Shown piece after piece: positions 8,754 through 16,879 of a stretch of DNA of 42,793 nucleotides (positions are counted from its first letter, which is position 1; each line of letters opens with the position of its first letter). Made by a program: the position numbers and the translations under genes. Source of the DNA: Moduliflexus sp964602655 (GTDB lineage: Bacteria > Moduliflexota > Moduliflexia > Moduliflexales > Moduliflexaceae); assembly GCA_964602655.1 (NCBI GenBank), contig CAZRSF010000053.1, positions 1 through 42,793 of the forward strand. The letters are read 5' to 3'. A model generated the notes under the pieces. It searched no databases and was not told where the DNA came from. It saw nothing but the letters and a program-made list of their open reading frames with translations.

Positions 8754-9476
8754 TTATAACGCGTACCCGCGCGGCGTAATCATGCGGCCATTCTTGACGT
8801 AGGTGCGGGCATTGCCGATGATGACGACGGTTTTCATATCAATAAACTCATAATCCACAGTCGCCAACGTCGCGATGTGTTGTTCCGCGCCCGCGCGTCC
8901 GGCATTTTTCACGGAAGCCACCGGCGTTTGCGGCGATTTGCAGCGTTGCAGCAGCGCGACGGCCTGTTCGATGTGCGCGGGGCGTCCGTGACTTTTGGGA
9001 TTGTAGAGCGCAATCACGAAATCCGCCTGCGCCGCATGTTCGAGGCGCGACAGGATGATGTCCCAGGGCGTCAGCAGATCGCTCAAACTGATGGCGCACA
9101 TATCGTGCATCAGCGGCGCGCCGACTTCCGCCGCTGCCGCAAACGCCGCGCTGACGCCGGGAATAATTTCGATGTCAATATTCTCCGCCAATTCCAACGC
9201 CGGGCCAGCCATGCCATACAACCCCGAATCGCCCGTGCTGATGAGGCTGGTATGCTGCCCCTGTTTGACGAATTCAATCGCCTGGCGGCAGCGATCAAGC
9301 TCCTGCGTCATGTCGCTGCTGACGACGGTTTTCCCCGCAAGAAATTCCTGAATCAATTCGAGATAAAAGGCATATCCGACGACAACCTGACTCCGCGTAA
9401 GCGCGTCAAGCGCTTTCAGCGTCAGATGTTCTTTTCCGCCGGGGCCGATACCGACAATAAATAATGTTGCCATCAT
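8754..9476 (-). CDS. cobJ: Precorrin-3B / cobalt-factor III C17-methyltransferase
   Basis: 240 residues. It belongs to the SAM-dependent tetrapyrrole methylase fold: N-terminal LFIVGIGPGG, then VVGYAFYLELI, STGDSGLYGMAG and IEIIPGVSA, with FVIALYNPKSHGRP characteristic of CobJ/CbiH. The enzyme methylates C17 during ring contraction in corrin synthesis. A GTG at 9482 and ATGs at 9476 and 9473 are possible starts; GGGTG just upstream fits the ATGs best. It is adjacent to cobK and divergent from a corrinoid-binding methyl-carrier gene, so cofactor synthesis and use are neighbours here. I looked for a cobalamin riboswitch in its leader and saw none. Confidence 0.92.
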   Translation of the reverse strand: MMATLFIVGIGPGGKEHLTLKALDALTRSQVVVGYAFYLELIQEFLAGKTVVSSDMTQELDRCRQAIEFVKQGQHTSLISTGDSGLYGMAGPALELAENIDIEIIPGVSAAFAAAAEVGAPLMHDMCAISLSDLLTPWDIILSRLEHAAQADFVIALYNPKSHGRPAHIEQAVALLQRCKSPQTPVASVKNAGRAGAEQHIATLATVDYEFIDMKTVVIIGNARTYVKNGRMITPRGYAL

Positions 9477-9482
9477 ATTCAC

Positions 9483-9792
9483 CCAAAAATACGGACATTA
9501 CACACAACCCAGCCAGGGTTTAAAACCCTGGCTGGGTTCGATAGGAACGCTAAAGTGTGCTTTTGCGGCAGTGAACCTTCTGTCAAGGAGAATCTGCATT
9601 CAGTCAATTGACGCTTCTCTATCAGCGCTGGTTTCAACGTTGACCGCCTCCTTGCTGTTTCTGTATGGAAAAAACTTGATTTTTTCACGAAGATTCTCAA
9701 TGCAGACTGTTTGATTGGGAAAATGTTATTGTGCTGTATGTTCACGAACGCGCGCGTTCGATTGTGATAGATTTTTTACAAGGAGAAAGGAA
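9483..9792. promoter_or_regulatory. Divergent cobJ/corrinoid-protein intergenic region with palindromic operator candidate
   Basis: The region holds a 33-bp dispersed palindrome at 9506-9538 and a perfect 16-bp palindrome, CGAACGCGCGCGTTCG, at 9745-9760. The latter is 33 bp before the corrinoid-protein start and well placed to be a repressor or activator site. An 8-bp inverted pair (TCTGCATT / AATGCAGA) near 9593 and 9698 is weak. No cobalamin-riboswitch B12 box is recognisable on either strand. An ORF on the minus strand across the region has no protein-like features. Confidence 0.4.
9506..9538. repeat. 33-bp palindrome, AGCCCTGCC family, copy 2 (variant)
   Basis: Arms AACCCAGCCAGGG and CCCTGGCTGGGTT around TTTAAAA. 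The outer bases differ from other copies but stay complementary. It is 30 bp upstream of the cobJ start. Confidence 0.85.
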
Positions 9793-10431
9793 ATGGCTGT
9801 ATTCGAGGAGATTCGTCAATGCTTGATCGATGGTGATATTCCAGAGGTCGTTCATGGCGTCAACACCGCGTTAGAACAAGGGATGGACGCAGAAGATATT
9901 TTGAATAACGCACTCATTTCGGGCATGACGACCGTCGGCCAACTATTCGAGGATGGCGATTATTTTATCCCGGAAATGCTGATGGCTGCCCGCGCCATGC
10001 AGGAAGGCGTGGCGATTTTGAAACCGCAGTTGATCGCGCAAAATGTCAAACCGCTTGGAAAAGTCGTCATCGGCACGGTCAAAGGGGATTTGCATGACAT
10101 CGGCAAAAACCTCGTGGCGATGATGTTGGAAGGCGTCGGGTTCGAAGTGATTGATTTAGGCTCGGATGTGGCTCCCGAAAAATTCGTGGACGCCGTCAGA
10201 CAACATCAAGCGCATTTTATAGGGATGAGCGCGCTCTTGACCACGACCATGTCAGGGATGAAAATCTGCATCGAAGAACTGAAACAGGCTGGAATTCGAG
10301 ATCAAGTCATCGTGATGGTCGGCGGTTCGCCGGTATCGCAAAAATACGCCGATGACATCGGCGCGGATATTTACGCGGCTGACGGCGCATCGGCGGCGCG
10401 TAAAGCCAAAGAACGCATGGCGGCGAATTGA
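9793..10431 (+). CDS. Corrinoid-binding methyl-carrier protein (MtbC/MttC-like)
   Basis: 212 residues, the usual size of methanogen- and acetogen-type corrinoid proteins. A four-helix cap (about 1-85, B12-binding-2 type) is followed by a Rossmann B12-binding domain (about 88-212). The latter has the cobalt-ligating signature DLHDIG in GTVKGDLHDIGKN, then GMSALLTTTM and MVGGSPVS. Such proteins carry a methyl group between a substrate-specific methyltransferase (methylamines, methanol or aromatic methyl ethers) and tetrahydrofolate or coenzyme M. The ATG at 9793 has a strong site (AAGGAGAAAGGA); the frame extends upstream but lacks that signal. No methyltransferase or reductive activator gene is adjacent, so the substrate is unknown. 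A hairpin 10 bp after the stop may terminate it. Confidence 0.9.
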   Translation: MAVFEEIRQCLIDGDIPEVVHGVNTALEQGMDAEDILNNALISGMTTVGQLFEDGDYFIPEMLMAARAMQEGVAILKPQLIAQNVKPLGKVVIGTVKGDLHDIGKNLVAMMLEGVGFEVIDLGSDVAPEKFVDAVRQHQAHFIGMSALLTTTMSGMKICIEELKQAGIRDQVIVMVGGSPVSQKYADDIGADIYAADGASAARKAKERMAAN

Positions 10432-10441
10432 ATTCTTGAGA

Positions 10442-10474
10442 AGCCCTGCCAGGGTTCTCAACCCTGGCAGGGCT
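10442..10474. repeat. 33-bp palindrome, AGCCCTGCC family, copy 3; possible bidirectional terminator
   Basis: AGCCCTGCCAGGGTT and AACCCTGGCAGGGCT are exact complements around CTC. It lies between the convergent corrinoid-protein and DsbA-like genes, where a hairpin could end both transcripts; there is no T-tract. Confidence 0.85.
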
Positions 10475-10486
10475 GAAACGACACGC

Positions 10487-11521
10487 TTACTTCAACATCT
10501 CATCAATTGTCTGCTTAAACATTTCCACAGGCAATGCCCCGGATTTCAGCGCGATTGCGCCGGTTTTATGATTGATCAGAATGCTGCCCGGCGTGCCGGT
10601 CACGCCGCTGTTCGCGCCTTCTTTCGCGTCATCCTGCACGCGCTGCGTGTATTTGCCGCTGTCCAAACACGCCTGAAACTGCGCTTTATCCAGCCCTAAT
10701 TCTTCGGCTAACGGTGTCAGATTCTCGACCGGGAACCCCTGACCGTTCGAGGTCGTGCGCTCGAAAATTGCGTCGGCATATTTCCAGAAGAGATCATTCC
10801 CGCCTAATTCAGCGGCGCATTCCGTCGCTTCCGCCTCTTTTTGCGCGCCCGGATTATGAAAGGGCAGCGGGAAATGACGATAGACCCAATTCACCTTCCC
10901 GTCATAGGCAGCAATCACGTCTTTGATATTTTTATGGAACGGCTTACAGAACGGGCATTCGAAGTCCGTATAGGCGACGATGGAAATCACGGCGTCGGGC
11001 GCGCCGAAAATATGATCGCGATCAGCCGCAACCGGGCGGACATTTTTGGCTTTTTCCTGCGCTAATTGCTCGCGATCCTTCTCAGCATTGGCTTGCGCTT
11101 CTTGCTGTTTTTGAATAAAACGCTGAATGCCGGCGTCAACTTCCTGATCAATCATCTCGCCGCTGCGTAACTCCGTCAGCACCGCTTCTTTGGTTTTTTG
11201 GATCAGATCGAGCGAATCGCCGCCCGGCGCTGCTGGCTGCGGTGTCGGCAATTCGGCGAGAATCTCTGCCTTGATCTGCTGCGCAAGCTGAATCGAATCA
11301 AGCGGTTCGCTGCTTGGTGCTGCTGGCTGCGGTGTCGGCAATTCGGCAAGAATCGCTGTCTTGATCTGCTGCGTAAGCTGGTCGGTCTGCTCTGTTCCAT
11401 CATCTTGACGCGCAATTGTCACGCCAAGAAAAATGATCGCGCCAGAAATAATGATGGCCGCAAATACCACTGCGAGCGCCAGAATATTGTTCGAGGTTGT
11501 ATTCGAATCTGGTGTTGTCAT
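10487..11521 (-). CDS. DsbA-family thiol:disulfide oxidoreductase with N-terminal anchor and tandem repeat
   Basis: 344 residues. One transmembrane segment (about 12-33) is followed by a linker of two near-identical 30-residue repeats (QQIK..ILAELPTPQPAAP) and half of a third, then a charged helix. A DsbA/thioredoxin-fold domain (about 165-344) has the redox motif CPFC after YTDFE and the cis-proline loop TGTPG. It is probably tethered to the inner membrane with the catalytic domain in the periplasm, oxidising or isomerising protein thiols (family inference). At DNA level the repeat has a 90-bp period (for example the 28-mer starting at 11229 and again at 11319), so repeat number may vary between strains. 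ATG at 11521 with GGAG 11 bases upstream. It is not obviously in an operon. Confidence 0.88.
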   Translation of the reverse strand: MTTPDSNTTSNNILALAVVFAAIIISGAIIFLGVTIARQDDGTEQTDQLTQQIKTAILAELPTPQPAAPSSEPLDSIQLAQQIKAEILAELPTPQPAAPGGDSLDLIQKTKEAVLTELRSGEMIDQEVDAGIQRFIQKQQEAQANAEKDREQLAQEKAKNVRPVAADRDHIFGAPDAVISIVAYTDFECPFCKPFHKNIKDVIAAYDGKVNWVYRHFPLPFHNPGAQKEAEATECAAELGGNDLFWKYADAIFERTTSNGQGFPVENLTPLAEELGLDKAQFQACLDSGKYTQRVQDDAKEGANSGVTGTPGSILINHKTGAIALKSGALPVEMFKQTIDEMLK

Positions 11522-11862
11522 AATACGTTTTTCTCCATTGTTCGATAAACGCCTTGTTCAGAGGGCATTTTACGATGCCTTCCGACGAAATCGCTTTTCG
11601 TGCAGTTCTTTTCGGGTGAACGAGCCTTCATTCTTCTTTCATGATGTTTAAATTACAATACGCAATGTGCCTGCGCCGCTTTCTGACAAGGAAAAAATGT
11701 GAGTGAAAATGAGGTTTTTTGATCGGCAATAACGTGTATGACGAAACTGGGTTTCGTCAGCATCGAAAAGCAGTTTCAACGTACAACGATAGACGAGCTT
11801 TTTTACCGCTCGGCGAGGGCGAAACAGCCTTACGAGGTATGATCCATTCGAATAAATCGGAA
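11522..11862. other. Gene-free region with GAAAC-type palindrome
   Basis: Contains a perfect palindrome at 11739-11759 (TGACGAAAC ... GTTTCGTCA), followed by CGTACAACGATAGACGAG and GGCGAGGGCGAAAC. The same vocabulary (CGAAACTCCGTTTCG, GAGGGCGAAAC, GCCCTACAATG) recurs at 20272-20320, so this is a partly decayed copy of a dispersed repeat. No supported gene is seen here. Confidence 0.5.
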
Positions 11863-13107
11863 TTACTTCTGTTTCGGCGTTTTTTGCTGACTTTTCAGGA
11901 GCGCATTGGCGAAATCATGAACGTGGTGCACGTCTTTCATTTTCAGCACCAACTGTAGTTCCGCCCTGGCTTTCTCTTTTTCGCCGGTCTGATTATAGAT
12001 CGCGCCGCGCCGCAGATGCGACCAGGGAATCAGATAGGAGGGAAGTTCGGGCTGTTTGGCGATGATCTCATCGAACATGGGCAGCGCATCCTGATATTTC
12101 CCTAAAAAATACGAACTTTCGCCGAGCAGGTATTTGGCCTGATAGACGAGATATTCCGAATAATGCGGAGAGGTCTTGGCCTTGGCGATAATCTCTTGCG
12201 CCATTTGCCGCGAATGCTCCCAATCTTGAAATTTATGATACGTTCCGGCGGACAGCGTATGGAAAAACGGATTATTGGGAAATTTCTCATGCAGCGCTGT
12301 ATTGAGCGCCATCGCCTGCTCTTTGGAACGATTTTCCTCTTTATAAATTTCGATCAGAAAATACCACGCCTCGATTTTGGAATAAATGCCATGCTCGCGC
12401 AGCCGCTCTAACATGGCAATACCTTTCTCCCGGTCGCCTTTCGGCAGCGACAGCAAAAACCGCCATTTGCCGATTTTATCGCGATAGAGGTAGGCATAAT
12501 AATTATACAAGGCAAATCCAAGCTGGGCATCTATGCTGATATTCGGCATTTCTGCCGATTTATCCAAATACTCGCGCATTTTGACGCCATTATCGTATGC
12601 TCGGCTCCAATCGAATTTCGAAAAATTATAATACTCCGCCCGATAGCCGTAAGAGGCCGCGAGATACAGCGTCGCGTCCGGGTCTTTTGGGTCGTTCTTC
12701 AGCAGCGATTGACAGAGTTTGACCGATGCCGCCATAGATTCTTCGAACTGTTTTTGATAGGTCTCGGATGTGGGATCAATGCGATTCAGCCAACGATACG
12801 TCATCGCAAGAAAAAAATAAGCTTTGGGATCCTTGGGATATTGTTGAATTTGGGTCGAAAATGTTGCAATCGCTTTTTCGAATTCTCCCTGATACATCGC
12901 CTCCAAACCGATCTTGATATTGTAATGGATTTGTTCCGCAGCCGTAGTCGGCACGGCGACTGTCACCAGACATCCCCCTGTGACCGCCTCTTCAAGCAGA
13001 AGAATAACGAACGACAGACATACAAACGTTCCGATTCGAACGCAAATTTTCCGACTGACTGTCAGCAGACTATTCGCAGTCTTCACGCCATCTCCTCTCA
13101 TAAACAT
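11863..13107 (-). CDS. TPR-repeat protein, exported or membrane-anchored
   Basis: 414 residues from the ATG at 13107, chosen because AGGAGGGGAA lies immediately upstream; the frame is open to 13203 but would then overlap the next gene. A hydrophobic segment (about 20-40) suggests a signal or anchor, followed by TTAAEQ. The rest is helical with tetratricopeptide-like pairs: ALEAMYQGEFEKAIATFSTQIQQYPKD near the start, later LGESSYFLGKYQDALPMFDEII and GAIYNQTGEKEKARAELQLVL. This is a protein-protein interaction scaffold with no enzyme motif. It follows the coiled-coil gene by 61 bp on the same strand, so the two may be co-transcribed. The specific role is unknown. Confidence 0.8.
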   Translation of the reverse strand: MFMRGDGVKTANSLLTVSRKICVRIGTFVCLSFVILLLEEAVTGGCLVTVAVPTTAAEQIHYNIKIGLEAMYQGEFEKAIATFSTQIQQYPKDPKAYFFLAMTYRWLNRIDPTSETYQKQFEESMAASVKLCQSLLKNDPKDPDATLYLAASYGYRAEYYNFSKFDWSRAYDNGVKMREYLDKSAEMPNISIDAQLGFALYNYYAYLYRDKIGKWRFLLSLPKGDREKGIAMLERLREHGIYSKIEAWYFLIEIYKEENRSKEQAMALNTALHEKFPNNPFFHTLSAGTYHKFQDWEHSRQMAQEIIAKAKTSPHYSEYLVYQAKYLLGESSYFLGKYQDALPMFDEIIAKQPELPSYLIPWSHLRRGAIYNQTGEKEKARAELQLVLKMKDVHHVHDFANALLKSQQKTPKQK

Positions 13108-13168
13108 GACTTCCCCTCCTGGGATGGGGAAGGGGTGGGTATAATTCGTCTTTCGGCTCTTCTGTGAT

Positions 13169-13645
13169 TTATTGATTGGATAATTTCGCTTTGAGTTTGG
13201 CAAGCTCGTCTTCAGCCTCCTGCTCTTTCATCGCCTCATTGAGCTTATATTCGTTCACATCCACAAGCTGCTCAAAATCCGCCAACAGGCGTTCGGCTTT
13301 CGCGCTTGAGACGACTTCGGCGTCTTTGGGTTTGGCTTGCAGTTTCTCTTTTAAAATCGTGGTTTTGCGTTGCAGTGCCTCTTTTTCGGCTTTCAACGTA
13401 TCCCGCTCCTGAATCAACCGATGCAGATGCGATTTCACTTGCTGCACCTGTTCTGCGTTTCCAGCGCGTTCCGAAAAGGCGAGACGCTCATTCCATTTCA
13501 GCAACTCCAGTTCTTTTTCCTGAAGCGCTTTTGTTGTCTTTTTTTCAGATGTCAGGAATTTCAAGACGTAATCTCTGGCGTCTTGATAGGATAAATCGTC
13601 AATCATCAAATCCCGATCAACTTCAGTATATGTTGTGGTGCTCAT
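13169..13645 (-). CDS. Small coiled-coil protein, function unknown
   Basis: 158 residues, highly charged (Glu, Lys) with long heptad-like stretches from about 35 to 155, no membrane segment and no cysteine. The N-terminus (TEVDRDLMIDDLSYQDARDYV) is more globular. I do not recognise a family. The ATG at 13645 has GGGAG six bases upstream and a plausible sigma70-type promoter at 13723-13752, so it looks like a genuine expressed gene. It precedes the TPR gene on the same strand; a shared scaffold or cytoskeletal role is conceivable but unproven. Confidence 0.75.
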   Translation of the reverse strand: MSTTTYTEVDRDLMIDDLSYQDARDYVLKFLTSEKKTTKALQEKELELLKWNERLAFSERAGNAEQVQQVKSHLHRLIQERDTLKAEKEALQRKTTILKEKLQAKPKDAEVVSSAKAERLLADFEQLVDVNEYKLNEAMKEQEAEDELAKLKAKLSNQ

Positions 13646-13970
13646 ATTATCTCCCGATTCGGTTTACGCATTCCCAATATTTATTGGCAGAGGCATCTCA
13701 ACGCGCCCACGCTATTTTATGAAGAATAACGCCCATCGCCTGTATTTGTCAAGCAAAAATCTTGCGAAGAGCGTCGCCGCCAGTTCCAGCTTCTTGCATA
13801 TCGCGACCAATTCAGATACGGGCAGATTTTTTATTGACACATCTGTTGCCCTACGACAATTATGCAATGAGGCTATGTTGTGAAAGAACCTATCTGCCAG
13901 CATATAACAGCTTATAAAAAAAGAAAACATCAGGATGACAGGACGTTTGACGTATGCTTATTTCATCTGA
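13646..13970. other. Promoter region and sequence downstream of transposase remnant
   Basis: Holds the candidate promoter for the coiled-coil gene (13723-13752, minus). The stretch 13760-13970 is the non-homologous tail of the transposase frame, and I see no other feature in it. Confidence 0.4.
13723..13752 (-). promoter_or_regulatory. Sigma70-like promoter for the coiled-coil gene
   Basis: TTGACA (13747-13752 complement), 18-bp spacer, TATTCT (13723-13728 complement), giving a start near 13716 and a leader of about 70 bases. Confidence 0.45.
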
Positions 13971-14243
13971 ATTGCCGCTGTATTGAGAGCGGACGCCCCC
14001 AATCTGGGACGAATACCGTGTATCTAACACGGTATCATCCACAACGATGTATCTGTTGTCGGAGAAGATGATAACGTCCTTCACATTCTCCCAGACCACG
14101 TGAGGGCGAAGATGTTTACCCAGGAGATCGCGATTGATCCGGTCATGTTTGACATGATCGGCAAAATAGGTGAGCGTGTAATTGATGTGGGTACTCAACA
14201 GAAATTGACAATAGGCCAGGATACTCATACGAACGGCATTCAT
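13971..14243 (-). pseudogene. IS701-type DDE transposase, N-terminal remnant
   Basis: From the ATG at 14243 about 91 residues match the start of IS701-family transposases as I know them: FLLSTHINYTLT.FADH, DRINR.L, LRPHVVWENVK and the first catalytic block YIVVDDTVLD, ending ..GVRSQYSGN. After 13971 the similarity stops abruptly and the frame runs on into unrelated sequence to 13890. The rest of the catalytic domain (second Asp and Glu) is absent. It is therefore a dead fragment of an insertion sequence. No terminal inverted repeats or target duplication are recognisable around it. Confidence 0.78.
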
Positions 14244-14368
14244 CAGGATCACCTCTTGAATCTCATAAGGGCGTGATCTCGCTGGAGATGCCAAGAAGAT
14301 TTAAGTTTTTGCGCAAGTCCTGTAAATGGAGGGATTTGAGGCGTGTGCGCAAATCACTTGAACGGGCG

Positions 14369-16705
14369 TCATGACGCCTCGACGGTAATCGGGCTGCTTT
14401 TCTTTTTGAGAGGGGCGGCTTTGATGCCTTGCTGCGGGAGCACGATTTCGAACGCGGTTTTGCCGGGCGCGGAATCGAGACGAATGAAGCCATGATGTTT
14501 ATCCACGACCTGGTGGGTAATGCTCAACCCTAATCCGGTTGATTTTCCGCGTTTCGTGGTAAAAAACGGATCGAATACCTTTTCCTGAATCTCCGGAGGA
14601 ATGCCAGGGCCGGTATCCATGATTTTGATGGAGATCACATCGGCAGGTGCCGAGGTTTCGATGGTAATCGTTCCGCCTGCGCCTTCGAGCGCTTGTAAGG
14701 CATTTTGAATAATATTCGTCCAGACCTGATTGAGTTCGCTGCCGAAACACTGAATTTTGGGAAGCTCGCCGAAATTCCTGACAATCGCGACATTCTCAGG
14801 TATCTGGCTATGTAAAATCGTCAGCGTATTTTCAATATCGTCATTCAAATCTACCACACGTTCCTGCGATTGATCCAAATACGAATAGGACTTCAATGCC
14901 CGCACGATTTTGGAAATCGTTTCGATACTCAATTGGTTATCGCGCGAGGAGACCAGCACCCGGCTGCAATTATTCAACACATCCATGACTAACGACACGC
15001 TGTATGCGTCGAATAATTTCAACAGCGGTTCCAATTCCTCTTCAAGAGAACAACGGGCAATATCTTTCGCCACTAACCGGGCATTCCGAACGCCTCGTTC
15101 TGTCAGCACGTCTAATAACTGTTTGCTCTGCTCGCGGATAGATGACGTGGTTCGGCGTTGATGATCTTTGGCAACTGCAATCATCCGTTCGATTAACGCG
15201 AGAAGCTGCTGACGGTCTTCAGGCGTCATGCCAGCTTGAACAACGGCTTCATACGCGGAAAACGTCTTCTGAATATAATCGGGAATGATTTCGGACGCTG
15301 CTTTGATTGCGCCTGCCGGGGTATTCAGTTCATGCGCGATCCCGGCGACCAATTGCCCTAACGACGCCATTTTTTCCGACTGCACCAATTGCGTCTGCGT
15401 TTCTTTCAGTTCGGCCAGCGTCTCCTGCAATTCCTCATTTTTCCGCTGCACTTCTTGCAGCAGCGCGTTCATGCGCTTATCTTTTTCCCGCAATTCCTGC
15501 TGCGTATTGAACAGGCGCAGATTCGCATCGCCCATTTTAATCAGATTGCGACGTAATTCGAAGGTTTTTTCATTCAACTTCTGATTCACGTCTTCTAACG
15601 AACTGCGCAGTTTGAAGCGCTCGAACGCCACGCCCAATTGCTTGGCGATAAACGTGACAATATCTACGGATTCTTTTTCGTAGGAATGCTTTTCGATACA
15701 ACCGAGATTGAGCGTGCCTAACACGGTCGAATCCGACGCGATCACCGGCATACAGAGCATGGTGCTGAGCTGCGTTTCTAAAAACCGTCCCTGTTCCAAA
15801 AAGCAGCGATACCAGCGCGGGCGGTTATGAAAGATGGAACGTTTATACTGCACAACGTATTTGATGACCGATTCGTCGAACGGAATACGTAAGCCGTCAG
15901 GGATGAGCGTTTCCGAAAAGGGGAGCAATTCGCGCAACATCAGTTCATTGTCCTGAATCAAGGCGACTGTCGCATAGTCGAGCGGAATCAGCCGTTGTAA
16001 TTGTTTGGCGACCTCAATCAGAATATCATCCATGCTACGGTTGGAATTGATCAGCGAGACGATTTTGGTGGTGAGCGCCATGCGCTGCGTTTTCAGGGTC
16101 AGGTCGCGATTGATGCTATCCACTTCCGAGGCTTTGGATTGCACGAGCCGTTCGAGTTCGCGCTGGTTTTCTTCATAGGAACGGCTGGTTCGGGAATTTT
16201 CAAGCACAATCCCGACAAACGAGGCAAATGCCGCTAATAATGGAATGTCGCGTTCTTCGAAGGCGCGTTTATCCGTGCGATTCACGGCTTCGAACGAGCC
16301 GATCACGGCGTCTCTCGTGCGAATCGGCACACAGAGAATCGAATGCGTCTCGAAATGGAGAATTTCGCTGATTTTGGGATTATACCGTGAATCTTTCGCG
16401 ACATCAGGCACGACGACAGGAATGCCGTGTTCGGCGACCCATCCGGCGATCCCTTCGCCGCGCCGCATCGTCAGACCTTTGAGTTGCTGGCTTTTTTCTC
16501 CGGTCGCCACATGAAAGTGAAGCAATTGCGTGTTATCATCCCAAATGATGAGAGAACTGTTTTCGACCCCAAGCAATTTATTCGCGGCCTCAACAATTGC
16601 GTCTAATTGTTGATCATACGGCATGGCGGAGTTCAAAAACGAGCAGACCTCTGTCAACACATTAAACTTCACTTCTTCTGTGATCAGATATTCCGTGTTT
16701 TCCAC
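14369..16705 (-). CDS. Soluble GAF-GAF sensor histidine kinase
   Basis: 778 residues with no membrane segment. GAF1 (about 20-170) and GAF2 (about 225-370) are joined by a coiled coil, and a second long coiled coil leads to the kinase core. The phospho-accepting His is near residue 458 in GIAHELNTPAGAI. A large helical insert (about 480-640) separates it from the ATPase domain, which has NIIQNALQA (N box), MDTGPGIPP (G1), FDPFFTTKRGKSTGLGLSI and a final G2-like block. The HELNTP variant is typical of kinases that sense soluble ligands through GAF domains. No receiver gene is adjacent, so the partner is unknown. A good promoter lies at 16827-16855. The C-terminal tail is Lys-rich. Confidence 0.92.
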   Translation of the reverse strand: MENTEYLITEEVKFNVLTEVCSFLNSAMPYDQQLDAIVEAANKLLGVENSSLIIWDDNTQLLHFHVATGEKSQQLKGLTMRRGEGIAGWVAEHGIPVVVPDVAKDSRYNPKISEILHFETHSILCVPIRTRDAVIGSFEAVNRTDKRAFEERDIPLLAAFASFVGIVLENSRTSRSYEENQRELERLVQSKASEVDSINRDLTLKTQRMALTTKIVSLINSNRSMDDILIEVAKQLQRLIPLDYATVALIQDNELMLRELLPFSETLIPDGLRIPFDESVIKYVVQYKRSIFHNRPRWYRCFLEQGRFLETQLSTMLCMPVIASDSTVLGTLNLGCIEKHSYEKESVDIVTFIAKQLGVAFERFKLRSSLEDVNQKLNEKTFELRRNLIKMGDANLRLFNTQQELREKDKRMNALLQEVQRKNEELQETLAELKETQTQLVQSEKMASLGQLVAGIAHELNTPAGAIKAASEIIPDYIQKTFSAYEAVVQAGMTPEDRQQLLALIERMIAVAKDHQRRTTSSIREQSKQLLDVLTERGVRNARLVAKDIARCSLEEELEPLLKLFDAYSVSLVMDVLNNCSRVLVSSRDNQLSIETISKIVRALKSYSYLDQSQERVVDLNDDIENTLTILHSQIPENVAIVRNFGELPKIQCFGSELNQVWTNIIQNALQALEGAGGTITIETSAPADVISIKIMDTGPGIPPEIQEKVFDPFFTTKRGKSTGLGLSITHQVVDKHHGFIRLDSAPGKTAFEIVLPQQGIKAAPLKKKSSPITVEAS

Positions 16706-16826
16706 AACTCATCCCTCACGTCTCTGGCATATTTCGTTCAGGGAAATCACGCCCGGAAATGTGCCGGCGTTCGTTGGATTTGCCACGTTGCAGCAGTCGC
16801 AACCTGGCGTCTTCTCGACGTTCGAA

Positions 16827-16855
16827 ACTGTAGCTGCGTATGCAAAGCTTGTCAA
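16827..16855 (-). promoter_or_regulatory. Sigma70-like promoter for the GAF-GAF kinase gene
   Basis: TTGACA (16850-16855 complement), 17-bp spacer, TACAGT (16827-16832 complement). It begins just past the end of the polysaccharide-export-like gene, implying independent transcription of the kinase. Confidence 0.5.
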
Positions 16856-16879
16856 TAGATTTTTGAGGAGAGAAGTCAG

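Noticed and set aside
9483..9792. Cobalamin riboswitch upstream of cobJ or the corrinoid protein
   Set aside because: No B12 box or the conserved core could be recognised on either strand.
8710..10474. CRISPR array
   Set aside because: Repeats are isolated, unevenly spaced by hundreds of bases to kilobases, and not separated by uniform spacers; no cas genes are seen.
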